A DNA stretch of 21,568 nucleotides from a virus: IMG/VR virus record IMGVR_UViG_3300028786_000020, positions 1-21,568 of that record, one strand, 5' to 3'. Below are positions 1 through 7,375 of the stretch, piece by piece. The translations under genes and the position numbers were made by a program. The notes under the pieces are model-generated. The model saw only the letters and a program-made list of their open reading frames with translations, was not told where the DNA came from and searched no databases. Within the stretch, counting starts at the first letter, position 1; the number at the start of each line of letters is the position of its first letter.

Positions 1-39
1 GAGACCGAGGCCCGGGCGCTGCAGCCCGGCGAGGAACTC

Positions 40-1368
40 ATGGAGCTGCCGATCAAATGGGAGCCGCGGCCCTATCAGGTGGACCTGTGGGAATATCTGC
101 TGAGGGGCGGCACGCGGGCCGACGTGGTGGCGCACCGGCGATGGGGGAAGGACGATGTCGCCCTGCACTGGGCCGCGGCGCAGGCTGCGAGCAAGCCCGG
201 CAGCTACTGGCACCTGCTGCCGGAGGCCGAGCAGGGGCGAAAGGCGATCTGGAGCGCGGTCAATCCGCACACGGGCGTGCGGCGCATCGACGAGGCGTTT
301 CCCACTGAGGTGCGGACCAGGCGCAACGAGAGCGACATGAAGCTGGAGCTGGCCAACGGCGCCACCTGGCAGGTGGCCGGATCGGACAACTACGACGCGC
401 TGATGGGGTCCTCGCCGCTGGGCGTGGTGTTCTCGGAGTGGTCGCTGGCCAAGCCCGAGGCCTGGACCTACATCCGGCCGATCCTGGCGGAGAACGGGGG
501 GTGGGCGCTGTTCCTGTGGACGCCGCGCGGGCGGGGGCATGCCACGCGGGCGTTCGAGAGCCGGGTGCTGCGGCCCGGCGAATGGTTCACCCAGAAATCG
601 CCGGCCACCGAGACCAAGGTATTTTCGGACGAACTGCTCGAGCGCGAACGGGCGGAGATGATCGCCGAGCTGGGGAGCGTGGAGGAGGGGGAGGCGCGGT
701 TCGCCTCCGAGTACATGGTGGACTTCGACGCCGCGGCGCCCGGCGCCTACTACGCCAGCCTGCTGGGCGAGGCGGAACGGGCGGGGCGGATCGGACGCGC
801 GCCCTACGATCCGGCGCTGAAGGTCGACACCGCCTGGGACCTGGGGATCGACGACTATACGGCGGTCTGGTTCTTCCAGCAGGCCGGGCGCGAGGTGCGG
901 GCCATCGACTATTTCGAGACCTCGGGCGAGGGCCTGCAGTCGGTGGTTCGCCAGGCGCTGGCGGGGCGGCCGTACGTGTACGGAACACATCACCTGCCGC
1001 ATGACGTGATGGTGCGTGAGCTGGGCGCGGCGGGGCGCTCGCGGTTCGAGACCCTGGGGTCGCTGGGGGTGTGGCCGATCTCGGTGGGGGCGGCGATGGA
1101 CCCGGAGGAGCGGATCAACGCCGGGCGCCTGATGATCCCGATGACCTGGTTCGACGCCGAGAAATGCGCCGGCGGGCTGGAGCGGCTGCGCGGCTATCGC
1201 AAGCGCTGGGTGAAGGCCACGCGCAGCTATGGCGGGCCGCTGCACGACCACGCCAGCCACGGGGCCGATGCGTTCGGCGAGTTCGCGGCCAACCGCCACG
1301 GCGCGGCGGTGGTGAAGCGGCCGCAGGTGCGGCGGTCGACGGGCGCGCCGCTGGGGTGGATGGGGTAG
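40..1368 (+). CDS. Phage terminase large subunit (TerL)
   Basis: Motor of phage DNA packaging: an ATPase that drives DNA into the procapsid through the portal, joined to a nuclease that cuts the concatemer. The 442 residues fit the usual size. The N-terminus has an adenine-binding-like Y12-Q13 and a Walker A variant around residues 31-39 (H-R-R-W-G-K-D). A Walker B-like strand V129-V-F-S-E133 supplies the acidic residue. The C-terminal RNase H-like nuclease shows D263-T-A-W-D267 and the final H402-D-H-A-S-H-G-A-D410 acidic cluster. The ATG at 40 has a GAGGA ribosome site five bases upstream, but the frame stays open to the window edge, so an earlier start cannot be excluded. It lies upstream of the portal as in P22-like phages, now separated from it by about 9 kb of inserted DNA. 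Confidence 0.93.
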   Translation: MELPIKWEPRPYQVDLWEYLLRGGTRADVVAHRRWGKDDVALHWAAAQAASKPGSYWHLLPEAEQGRKAIWSAVNPHTGVRRIDEAFPTEVRTRRNESDMKLELANGATWQVAGSDNYDALMGSSPLGVVFSEWSLAKPEAWTYIRPILAENGGWALFLWTPRGRGHATRAFESRVLRPGEWFTQKSPATETKVFSDELLERERAEMIAELGSVEEGEARFASEYMVDFDAAAPGAYYASLLGEAERAGRIGRAPYDPALKVDTAWDLGIDDYTAVWFFQQAGREVRAIDYFETSGEGLQSVVRQALAGRPYVYGTHHLPHDVMVRELGAAGRSRFETLGSLGVWPISVGAAMDPEERINAGRLMIPMTWFDAEKCAGGLERLRGYRKRWVKATRSYGGPLHDHASHGADAFGEFAANRHGAAVVKRPQVRRSTGAPLGWMG

Positions 1369-1497
1369 GGGCCCCGGCCCGCGCCGGGCGCCCAAGCTTC
1401 AGCCTGCGGTTGATGGTGCGCAACCGAGAACGTTGTTATCCACCTGACCAGGTGATGCGGGTGGAGGTGGTGTTTGACCCTACGCAGGTGCAGCTTG

Positions 1498-1668
1498 ATG
1501 GGCTTCGGCCCGACGCTGGATTGGCCGGTCGTGCGCGCCGTGGAGGCCGCCGACGCCGAGGCTGCGGTCAGCGCGGCCCAGGCGATGCTGGCGGAGGAAC
1601 CGCACTGCGACCGGATCGAGATCTGGACCGGCGGGCGGCGCCAGCAGATCGTCCGCCGCAAGGCCTGA
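1498..1668 (+). CDS. Small hypothetical protein
   Basis: A 56-residue protein starting M-G-F-G-P-T-L-D-W-P-V-V, with an Ala/Glu-rich helix (residues 12-30) and a basic tail ending R-R-K-A. A longer frame from the TTG at 1474 is possible; I chose the ATG because the residues before it look non-coding and a weak AGGT lies upstream. It sits alone between the terminase and the histidine kinase genes. Codon use is GC-rich like its neighbours. I do not recognise a family and see no catalytic motif. Confidence 0.45.
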   Translation: MGFGPTLDWPVVRAVEAADAEAAVSAAQAMLAEEPHCDRIEIWTGGRRQQIVRRKA

Positions 1669-1782
1669 ACCCGATGCGGGGCGGCTGAACCGGCCTCGGG
1701 CCAGGCGGCGGCGCTAGCTTAGCCAGCTTGACCCGACGCCGGGCGCGCCCCCAGATGGGCCTCACGTGGTTGAGGACGGGGC

Positions 1783-3552
1783 GTGTTCGACAGCCTGAGC
1801 AACATCGACCTGCCGCGGCGGATGGACGCCGTGGCGCCGCGGCCACTGACCCGGCTCGTCGTGGCCGGCGCCTTGCTGTCGGTGGTCGGGCTGGTGCGGC
1901 TGGCGGTCGACGCCGTGGCGCCGGGGGTGACCCCCTTTTCGCTGCTCTATCCGGCGGTGCTGCTCGCCACCCTGCTCGCGGGCTGGATGTCCGGCGCCAC
2001 GGTGATGGGCGTGGGCGGCCTGCTGGTCTGGTGGGTGGTCCTGCAACCGCATCGGTCATTCGCGCTGGGGAGCCCGGCGGAAGCCGTGAGCCTGGCGCTC
2101 TATTTCGTCTCGGCAAGCGCGATCATCGGCTTTGCCGAGGCGTTCCGCGTCAACGCGCCCCGGCTGGTGAGCGGCCAGGCGGCGCTGAAGGAGAGCGAGG
2201 CCCGGCTCGAGCTGGCCGTCGCCGCCGCCCGGCTGGGGGTCTGGGAATGGCGTCGCGCCACCGGCCAGATGATCCTGTCCGCCGAAGCCAGGGCGATCTG
2301 CGGCTTCCCGGAGGCCGGTCCGGTGACCGCGGAGATGGTCGCGGCGATCACGCACCGTGGCGACCTGGCCAAGACCCGGGAACAGACGCGCCGCGCGCTC
2401 GATCCCGACAAGCGCGACGACGTCACCTATGAGTACCGGCTCATTACGCCGGCCGGGGAGCAGCGGCAGGTGGCGCTGAACGGACGCGCCGTGTTCGAGA
2501 CCGAGAACGGCGTGACGCGCGCCACGCGCTACATCGGCACCTTGCAGGACATCACCGCGCGCCGCGCCGCCGAGGCTGAGCGCGGGGAGTCGTCGACGCG
2601 GCTGCGGCTGGCGGTCGAGGCCGGGCGGATGGCGGTCTGGCAGCTGGACGCGCGCGGCGTCGTCTCCAGCCCCGAGCTCAACCGCGTGCTCGGCGTCCCT
2701 GACGACGCCAGGATGACGCTGGAGGACCTCTACGGCCTCTACCTGCCCGGCGAACGCGAGCGTGTCAGCCAGATCGCCAAGGCGTCGCTGGCCCGCGGCG
2801 AGCGCTACATCGAGGCCGAATTCCGCATCCGCCGGCCGGACGGGGAGCTGCGCTGGCTGCTGATCCGGGCGGAGGTGCAGGGCAGCGACAAGGGCGGGAC
2901 GCGCAGTCTGGTCGGGGTGATCATGGATGTGACCGAGCGCAAGGATTCCGAGGAGCGGCTGAAGCTGCTGGCGCGCGAGGTCGACCATCGGGCGAACAAC
3001 CTGCTGGCCGTGGTGCAGGGGACTGTGCAGCTCTCGCAGGCGGCCACGGCGGAGGAGCTGAAGACCGTGCTGATCGGCCGGGTGGCGGCGCTGGGGCGGG
3101 CGCACCAGCTGCTCTCCGAGGCCCGCTGGGAAGGCGCGGACCTGCGCCGGCTGGTGGAGGAAGAACTGCTGGCCTTCAGCCTGGGCGAAGCCGCGCGGGT
3201 CTCGATCCGCGGCGCCGACGTGGCCCTGCCGCCGCCGGCGGCGCAGGCGCTGGCCATGGCGCTGCACGAACTGGCGACCAACGCGGCCAAGTACGGCGCG
3301 CTCTCGACGCCCGAGGGCCAGGTGGCGGTCTCCTGGACCCGCGAGCGGCGCGGCGACCTGACCATCCGCTGGGCGGAGACCGGAGGCCCGGCCGTGGCCA
3401 GGCCGACGCGCAAGGGCCTGGGCGCGGTGATGCTGGAGCGCGCCTTGGGCGGGCCGCTGCGGGGCGAGACGCGGATGGACTGGCGGGCCGAGGGCCTGGT
3501 CTGCGAGCTGGAACTGCCCGGCGAGGTGGTGGAGCCGGCAGCGGTGGGCTAG
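1783..3552 (+). CDS. HWE-family sensor histidine kinase with two PAS domains
   Basis: Membrane-anchored sensor kinase of 589 residues. The N-terminal ~130 residues hold several hydrophobic segments (about 25-50, 55-75, 78-95, 108-122), as in DUF4118-type sensors. Two PAS/PAC modules follow (about 140-265 and 275-390); each ends with a D-I/V-T-x-R segment. The phospho-acceptor segment has H402 in E-V-D-H-R-A-N-N. The ATP-binding domain shows the HWE signatures: H495 in the N box (H-E-L-A-T-N-A-A-K-Y-G) and W530-x-E532. The start is GTG 1783 after a GAGGACGGGG purine tract. HWE kinases are common in Alphaproteobacteria, and many act with single-domain response regulators; no regulator gene is next to this one. 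Its position between terminase and portal suggests acquired cargo, although a host origin through rearrangement is possible. Confidence 0.9.
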   Translation: MFDSLSNIDLPRRMDAVAPRPLTRLVVAGALLSVVGLVRLAVDAVAPGVTPFSLLYPAVLLATLLAGWMSGATVMGVGGLLVWWVVLQPHRSFALGSPAEAVSLALYFVSASAIIGFAEAFRVNAPRLVSGQAALKESEARLELAVAAARLGVWEWRRATGQMILSAEARAICGFPEAGPVTAEMVAAITHRGDLAKTREQTRRALDPDKRDDVTYEYRLITPAGEQRQVALNGRAVFETENGVTRATRYIGTLQDITARRAAEAERGESSTRLRLAVEAGRMAVWQLDARGVVSSPELNRVLGVPDDARMTLEDLYGLYLPGERERVSQIAKASLARGERYIEAEFRIRRPDGELRWLLIRAEVQGSDKGGTRSLVGVIMDVTERKDSEERLKLLAREVDHRANNLLAVVQGTVQLSQAATAEELKTVLIGRVAALGRAHQLLSEARWEGADLRRLVEEELLAFSLGEAARVSIRGADVALPPPAAQALAMALHELATNAAKYGALSTPEGQVAVSWTRERRGDLTIRWAETGGPAVARPTRKGLGAVMLERALGGPLRGETRMDWRAEGLVCELELPGEVVEPAAVG

Positions 3553-3573
3553 CAATTAGTTCTCTTTTTGTTC

Positions 3574-3602
3574 TTGACGCCGCCGCGCGTTTTTGCTAGA
3601 GT
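3574..3602 (+). promoter_or_regulatory. Sigma70-type promoter of cargo module 1
   Basis: TTGACG at 3574-3579, a 17-base spacer, then TAGAGT at 3597-3602. This is a good housekeeping-type promoter for an alphaproteobacterium, and it is repeated with the same spacing in copy 2 and, before transposon insertion, in copy 3. Transcription would start near 3609. Confidence 0.7.
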
Positions 3603-3609
3603 TCTGTCA

Positions 3610-3730
3610 GCGTTGATTGGTGCGCCCGCCGCCCTGCGGTGAGGCTCCGGTTCGCTCTTCCGATTGATCGTCGCGGCCTGATGTGAGGGCCGCCTTTCCA
3701 CCCGCCGGGCTCGCTCGCGCGGGGGTTTTC
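3610..3730 (+). ncRNA. Structured 5' leader, copy 1
   Basis: Three potential stem-loops: CCGC/GCGG at 3629-3639 with a 3-nt loop; GCGGCC/GGCCGC at 3673-3678 and 3688-3693; and CCCGC/GCGGG at 3701-3705 and 3719-3723, followed by GGTTTTC. The second stem keeps pairing in copy 3 through a C-G to T-A change. The last hairpin with its short T run could act as an attenuator or weak terminator. The leader role is inferred. Confidence 0.45.
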
Positions 3731-3745
3731 ACATGGGACAAGCCG

Positions 3746-4810
3746 ATGGTGGTGAGACTGACGCCGGCGTCGCTGGACGACGGGATGCCGATGAATGCGT
3801 GGCAGCGGCGGCGCAACCTGGAGGCCGCCGGACTTACGGCGCTGGCGGATCCGGATTCCGGCTTCGCGCCGCCGCGGGTCAGCGACTCCATGGCCATGGC
3901 GGAGTGGCAGCGGGCGCGCGGGATGCAGGTGCTGGGCGGCGACGTGATCTCCGGCGGCGGCGGGGATGACGGCCTCGCCGGCGGGGTCGGGCGCGACAGG
4001 TTGGGCCTTCAAGCTCAGGCGAACGCCCGCCCGACCCTGCGGCCTGGCCAGGTCGGCTCGGCGCGCCAGGCGGAGGTCGATGGCGACATCGCCGCGGGCC
4101 GGGCGCTCGGCGGGCTGGCGGACGGGGCGAAGCAGGTGGTCGCGGCGCTGTTCGGCAGTCGGGCGGCGCCGCTCGCTCAACCCTCGAAACCGAACTCGAT
4201 TGCTAGACCAGAACCTGCTTCAGTTGACCCCAAGCACGTGGCGGCAAAACGCTATGGCGCCGGCGCCATCCTGCGGATGATCTCCAAAGGCGAGGGCACA
4301 GATCGACCCGACGGGTATGACATCACATTTGGGTACGGGAGATATAATCCGCCGGGAACGCCCAGGCTGACGAGTATGACCCTCGACGAGGTCGCTCAGC
4401 TGCAGGACGAGATGCTTCGCCGTGGTAGCCCCAACACGCCGGTCGGCAAGTACGAGATGACGAAAGACACCCTGAACCAATTCCGAGGCGCGCTGAAGTT
4501 GTCGGGGTCAGAGAAGTTCACACCGGAGCTGCAGGATCGCCTGGCGCGGGAAATCCTTTTCGAACGGGGCTATGATGATTTTCTGCAGGGGAAAATCACC
4601 GCGCTGCAGTTCCAGGCGCGCCTGGCGAAGAGATGGGATGGTCTTTCGGACCTGGACGGGCACCCGTACAGCGATCGAAATAAGAGCATCAAGCGCCAGC
4701 CCAACGTCTCAAACCAGGACGTTCAGACGGGAATCAAAGCCGCCAACGATGAGTTCAACCAAATGTTCGATGATGGTCGTTTGCCGGAGGGTCCAGGCGG
4801 CTGGCGCTAA
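3746..4810 (+). CDS. Capsid-targeted cargo protein with muramidase-like C-terminal domain
   Basis: A 354-residue mosaic protein. Residues 12-27 and 47-62 are two copies of the D-x-[LM]-[PA]-x-x-x-W-x-x-x-R-x-x-[QE] motif that also ends the scaffold protein. Residues 64-86 are Gly/Asp-rich with RTX-like nonapeptides (G-G-G-G-D-D-G-L-A, G-G-V-G-R-D-R-L). A variable linker leads to a lysozyme-like domain from about residue 165. This has I-S-K-G-E183-G-T, with E183 the candidate catalytic acid, then Y-D-I-T-F-G-Y-G and the S-P-N-T-P-V-G-K-Y-E-M segment; it most resembles GH104/GH24-type phage muramidases. I chose ATG 3746, preceded by GGGA, over GTG 3683, because the latter lies inside the repeated leader. 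The C-terminal half uses less GC-rich codons than its surroundings. Likely role: peptidoglycan cleavage by a protein carried in the particle. The packaging role is inference. Confidence 0.72.
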   Translation: MVVRLTPASLDDGMPMNAWQRRRNLEAAGLTALADPDSGFAPPRVSDSMAMAEWQRARGMQVLGGDVISGGGGDDGLAGGVGRDRLGLQAQANARPTLRPGQVGSARQAEVDGDIAAGRALGGLADGAKQVVAALFGSRAAPLAQPSKPNSIARPEPASVDPKHVAAKRYGAGAILRMISKGEGTDRPDGYDITFGYGRYNPPGTPRLTSMTLDEVAQLQDEMLRRGSPNTPVGKYEMTKDTLNQFRGALKLSGSEKFTPELQDRLAREILFERGYDDFLQGKITALQFQARLAKRWDGLSDLDGHPYSDRNKSIKRQPNVSNQDVQTGIKAANDEFNQMFDDGRLPEGPGGWR

Positions 4811-4843
4811 CTCGGTCGGCCCCAAGATGAGCGCCTAGAGATA

Positions 4844-5524
4844 TCAGCGGGTCGGCCCGCCCTTTCTCCCATAGCCAGCAGGTGGCTTGATCCAACAGGG
4901 TATGGCTCCGCCGTTGTCGCGACAGAGAGGTGTCGTGTCCGCCTCCGGCGGGTGAGCATATTGAAACCTGAACGCTCGACCGCTCGACCGCAAGATCTCG
5001 ACGCCGTCGAGATAGTGCGCGGTCGCAGGACGATAGCCGCAGCACCTTAGCCGGCGGAAGTCGACATCGGGCGCCACGCCCTCCTCGCCTATGGTGGAGA
5101 TGATCCAATACCTGCCGGTTGCCCGCTGCCGATAGAGAAATGCGCAGTGCTGCACACCCCCCGCCGTACACTGCAGGAGTTCAGGAAAGGCGCTGCAAGT
5201 TGCCCCGGTCCCACCGCAGGCTTCGCTCCCATAGTCCTGCGACAGAACCTTCACGGGGATAAATCCCTGTTTGATCAAGGCCCGCCGCGCCGTGCGGTAG
5301 GCGACCCCGCTTTGGGAACGCTCGCCCGCGATCCGAGGGCTGCCCGGCGGCGGGCGAAGGCCTGCTTCCCGCAGGAACTCCGGCACAGGGTAGAAGCCAT
5401 ACTCATTGGTTCTGGCGCGCTCGAACTCCCAGGGATCCGGAGCGGCGTGCGGGGCCTTCGATGCCGCATGCGCGCCAAGCGCGGTCGAAAGTGAGACAAG
5501 AATCGAGATGAATAACAGGCGCAT
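4844..5524 (-). CDS. Secreted cysteine-rich protein, candidate periplasmic immunity protein
   Basis: A 226-residue protein with a clear Sec signal peptide (M-R-L-L-F-I-S-I-L-V-S-L... cleaved after about A-H-A-A, residue 21). The mature part has about nine cysteines, including C-G-G-T-G-A-T-C, L-R-C-C-G and L-C-R-D-N-G-G-A-I-P-C, suggesting disulfides in the periplasm. ATG 5524 follows an AAAGGG ribosome site with six bases between; longer upstream starts would lose the signal peptide. It converges on the muramidase-like gene with a 33-bp gap and is divergent from promoter copy 2. I recognise no family. Because peptidoglycan-targeting effectors are usually neutralised in the periplasm, a role as inhibitor of the neighbouring muramidase is plausible but unproven; an unrelated lysogenic-conversion gene is the alternative. 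Confidence 0.7.
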   Translation of the reverse strand: MRLLFISILVSLSTALGAHAASKAPHAAPDPWEFERARTNEYGFYPVPEFLREAGLRPPPGSPRIAGERSQSGVAYRTARRALIKQGFIPVKVLSQDYGSEACGGTGATCSAFPELLQCTAGGVQHCAFLYRQRATGRYWIISTIGEEGVAPDVDFRRLRCCGYRPATAHYLDGVEILRSSGRAFRFQYAHPPEADTTPLCRDNGGAIPCWIKPPAGYGRKGGPTR

Positions 5525-5582
5525 GCGGCACCCTTTTGAAAGGGCCAGGCTAGCGCAAGCCATGACGTTCGGCGAGCAAAAA

Positions 5583-5749
5583 GTTCCTACTTTGTTCTTG
5601 ACGCCACTGCGCGTTTTTGCTAGAGTTTTGTCAGCGTTGATTGGTGCGCCTGCCGCTGTGCGGTGAGGTTCCGGTTCGCTCTTCCGATTGATCGTCGCGG
5701 CCTGATGTGAGGGCCGCCTTTCCACCCGCCGGGCTCGCTCGCGCGGGCG
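5583..5749 (+). repeat. Promoter-leader repeat, copy 2
   Basis: Second copy of the block at 3559-3734. It keeps all three leader hairpins but fuses at a GCGGGCG (5743-5749) directly to an internal piece of the portal gene, so the leader's T run and the portal start codon are missing. Confidence 0.9.
5598..5626 (+). promoter_or_regulatory. Sigma70-type promoter of cargo module 2
   Basis: TTGACG at 5598-5603, a 17-base spacer and TAGAGT at 5621-5626, matching promoter copy 1. It faces the nuclease-like gene, whose start is about 370 bp downstream across the portal remnant. It diverges from the secreted Cys-rich gene that starts at 5524. Confidence 0.68.
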
Positions 5750-5930
5750 GCCGACGCCGAGGCCGAGAACCGGCGCGACGCGCTGGACGACCTGAAGTTC
5801 ATGGAACTGCCCGAGCAACTACGCAGCCAGCGCGGCGGGAGCGAGATCTCGACGGGTGGCCCTGGCTGACCGGTAACCGGCCGACACTCTTCATCCGCTC
5901 GGCGGTCAACGATGGGCGGCGGAAGGGCTG
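5743..5930 (+). pseudogene. Decayed 5' fragment of the portal gene
   Basis: From 5743 the sequence matches the portal gene from about 10665. The first ~58 bases are almost identical and encode A-D-A-E-A-E-N-R-R-D-A-L-D-D-L-K-F. After that, similarity continues with small indels to about 5930 (F-I-R then V-N-D-equivalent positions) and the frame is stopped by TGA near 5868. The portal start codon is absent because 71 bp between two GCGGGCG heptamers (equivalent to 10594-10600 and 10665-10671) are missing. This stretch before the nuclease-like gene holds no functional coding sequence that I can see. Confidence 0.85.
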
Positions 5931-5992
5931 TCGATCATGGGCATCTGGCTCCGAACTCCGAGCACCTGCAACCCATTCCCTGGAGAATTCTC

Positions 5993-6880
5993 GTGAGACA
6001 GAGACGCGCGACCCTTACGGACGACCTGCCGATGGAAGACTGGCAGCGCACGCGCGCCCTCCAGCTTAGCCGGACTGCTCCGAGCAACGCGCAACGCCTC
6101 CGCGTCGCGGACGACCTTCCCATCGATGAATGGCAAACCCTTCGCAACCTGCAGGCACAAGGCAGTGACCTGATCGGCGGCGGAGATGGCGACGAGGTGA
6201 TCGCTGGGAGCAACGGCGACGATCGCCTGTCCGATGGAAGCAGTTCCCAACTGCCATCAACGGCCTGGGGTGGTTCCCCAGCGATGCGGGAGGCGCAGGA
6301 CGCAAGGGGCGCGACGCCCTTAGATCCGGAGGGGCTGCGCCATCTACCCGTCACGGGCCCGATAATCGACGCCTATGAGGCGGCCAAGCGAGGAGACATC
6401 TTGGCGGCTCTCGGTGACGGGGTCTCTGCTGTGGCCGACGTTGCTTTAATCGACACGGGTGTGGGAGTCGCTGGGGCCGTTTCCCGGCGGACGGCATGGA
6501 ATACCGGAAAGATGACGGGAAATGCTGTGCGCGCGCAGATGAAACGTCGTGGTGTCACGCCGGCAGGTCACGATCTTCATCACACCTTCGAATTGAACGG
6601 CATTCCCCGCAAAGCCGAAAACTGGAGAAACCATCCTGCCTTCATGAAGGTCCTGCCGCACCCGGACCACATGAGGCTCCATGGACCCTATCTCGGCCTG
6701 CCGGAATACGACGATCTCCAGAAACTATGGGTCGGCACGCCACGGTGGATGAAGACGGTGGCTATAGGACTTGGCCCACGGCTCGTCCAAGGCGTCGAGA
6801 GTCTTTCGAAGGCGCTTCCAGCATCGCCCTTCCAGGGACCAACCCACCCAGCGCCTTACGGCGAGCGGCCCTTGCGCTAA
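5993..6880 (+). CDS. Capsid-targeted cargo protein with HNH/LHH-type nuclease-like toxin domain
   Basis: A 295-residue protein built like the muramidase-like cargo. Motif copies at residues 10-25 (D-D-L-P-M-E-D-W-Q-R-T-R) and 40-55 (D-D-L-P-I-D-E-W-Q-T-L-R) are followed by RTX-like G-G-G-D-G-D-E-V-I and A-G-S-N-G-D-D-R-L (residues 62-79). A hydrophobic Ala/Gly-rich pretoxin-like stretch comes next (about 120-170). The C-terminal domain has D-L-H196-H197-T-F, W-R-N-H-P and D-H-M-R-L-H-G, the spacing of HNH/endonuclease VII-type toxins such as the LHH group. GTG 5993 has GGAGA six bases upstream; a longer frame from 5912 would begin inside the portal remnant. The gene 14 bp downstream is the candidate immunity gene. 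The enzyme would cut nucleic acid in the target cytoplasm; the exact substrate is not visible. Packaging is inferred. Confidence 0.72.
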   Translation: MRQRRATLTDDLPMEDWQRTRALQLSRTAPSNAQRLRVADDLPIDEWQTLRNLQAQGSDLIGGGDGDEVIAGSNGDDRLSDGSSSQLPSTAWGGSPAMREAQDARGATPLDPEGLRHLPVTGPIIDAYEAAKRGDILAALGDGVSAVADVALIDTGVGVAGAVSRRTAWNTGKMTGNAVRAQMKRRGVTPAGHDLHHTFELNGIPRKAENWRNHPAFMKVLPHPDHMRLHGPYLGLPEYDDLQKLWVGTPRWMKTVAIGLGPRLVQGVESLSKALPASPFQGPTHPAPYGERPLR

Positions 6881-6894
6881 GCGTAGTTCCTGGT

Positions 6895-7374
6895 ATGTTC
6901 CAGGTCGTGAAGGTGGGGCCTGCGGTGAAATCGACAGACGTGGAATTCATCTACCCGGTCTTTGGCTTCACCACGGACGCCGACATGTGGAGCTTTCGGG
7001 ACAAGAGCGAATTGACCACGTGCGGACGTGATACGCTTAAGGACCGGATGCAAGATGACATGCAGTTGGTCGACTCCGCAGGCCGGTCCTGGCGGGTCGT
7101 ATCGGTCAAGCGGATTGGCGGGGTGGGTCTGTCTCTGGGCTTGTCATGCTTCATGGCCGGTGTGTCGCGCATCGAGCACGAACTCGAAGCCCAGCCTTCC
7201 GTATCGCTCGAGTGGTTCAAGTCGCGGGTGGCGGACGGCATCAGGGCCCATGCCGACGTCTACGTCTGGGAGGACGAGACCTTGGAGCAGAAGCTGGACC
7301 AGGTGTCGAACCTCCGGAGCTTCGCAGATCTCGAAACGGAGCTGGGGTGGCTGGATCACTTCCGGGCCTATTGA
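6895..7374 (+). CDS. Candidate cytoplasmic immunity protein for the nuclease-like toxin
   Basis: A 159-residue soluble protein with no signal peptide or membrane segment. The N-terminal half is beta-rich (Y-P-V-F-G-F; S-W-R-V-V-S-V-K-R) with a Gly/Leu-rich segment near residue 85. The C-terminal half is helical and acidic (W-E-D-E-T-L-E-Q-K-L-D; F-A-D-L-E-T-E-L-G-W-L-D). It starts at ATG 6895, 14 bp after the nuclease-like stop; the ribosome site is weak, so coupling to the upstream gene is likely. An in-frame extension to 6496 would overlap the toxin gene throughout and is rejected. I do not recognise its family. Size, acidity, position and lack of export signal all fit an immunity protein against an intracellular nuclease. 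That function is inferred from context. Confidence 0.65.
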   Translation: MFQVVKVGPAVKSTDVEFIYPVFGFTTDADMWSFRDKSELTTCGRDTLKDRMQDDMQLVDSAGRSWRVVSVKRIGGVGLSLGLSCFMAGVSRIEHELEAQPSVSLEWFKSRVADGIRAHADVYVWEDETLEQKLDQVSNLRSFADLETELGWLDHFRAY

Positions 7375-7375
7375 T

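Larger units (their letters stand above)
3559..3734 (+). repeat. Promoter-leader repeat, copy 1
   Basis: First of three near-identical ~150-170 bp blocks (others at 5583-5749, and 7376-7402 joined to 10462-10605). It holds a promoter, a ~120-nt leader with three potential hairpins, and ends just before the start of the muramidase-like gene. Identity to copy 2 is nearly complete. Copy 3 differs at several sites yet keeps the hairpins. Confidence 0.9.

Noticed and set aside
3610-3730. Leader as a known riboswitch
   Set aside because: No recognised aptamer core is visible; only short hairpins conserved among the copies.
3683-3745. GTG 3683 as start of the muramidase-like protein
   Set aside because: The added residues come from the conserved leader, which precedes other genes too, so it is non-coding there; ATG 3746 has a GGGA site.
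5912-5992. ATG 5912 as start of the nuclease-like protein
   Set aside because: It falls in the decayed portal fragment; GTG 5993 has a good ribosome site and gives an N-terminus parallel to the first cargo protein.
3935-6230. Cargo proteins as type I secreted RTX proteins
   Set aside because: Only two or three repeats, located in the N-terminal third, no C-terminal secretion signal and no ABC exporter gene in the window.
6496-6894. N-terminal extension of the candidate immunity gene back to 6496
   Set aside because: It would lie entirely inside the nuclease-like gene in another frame and reads as low-pattern sequence; ATG 6895 lies after the toxin stop.
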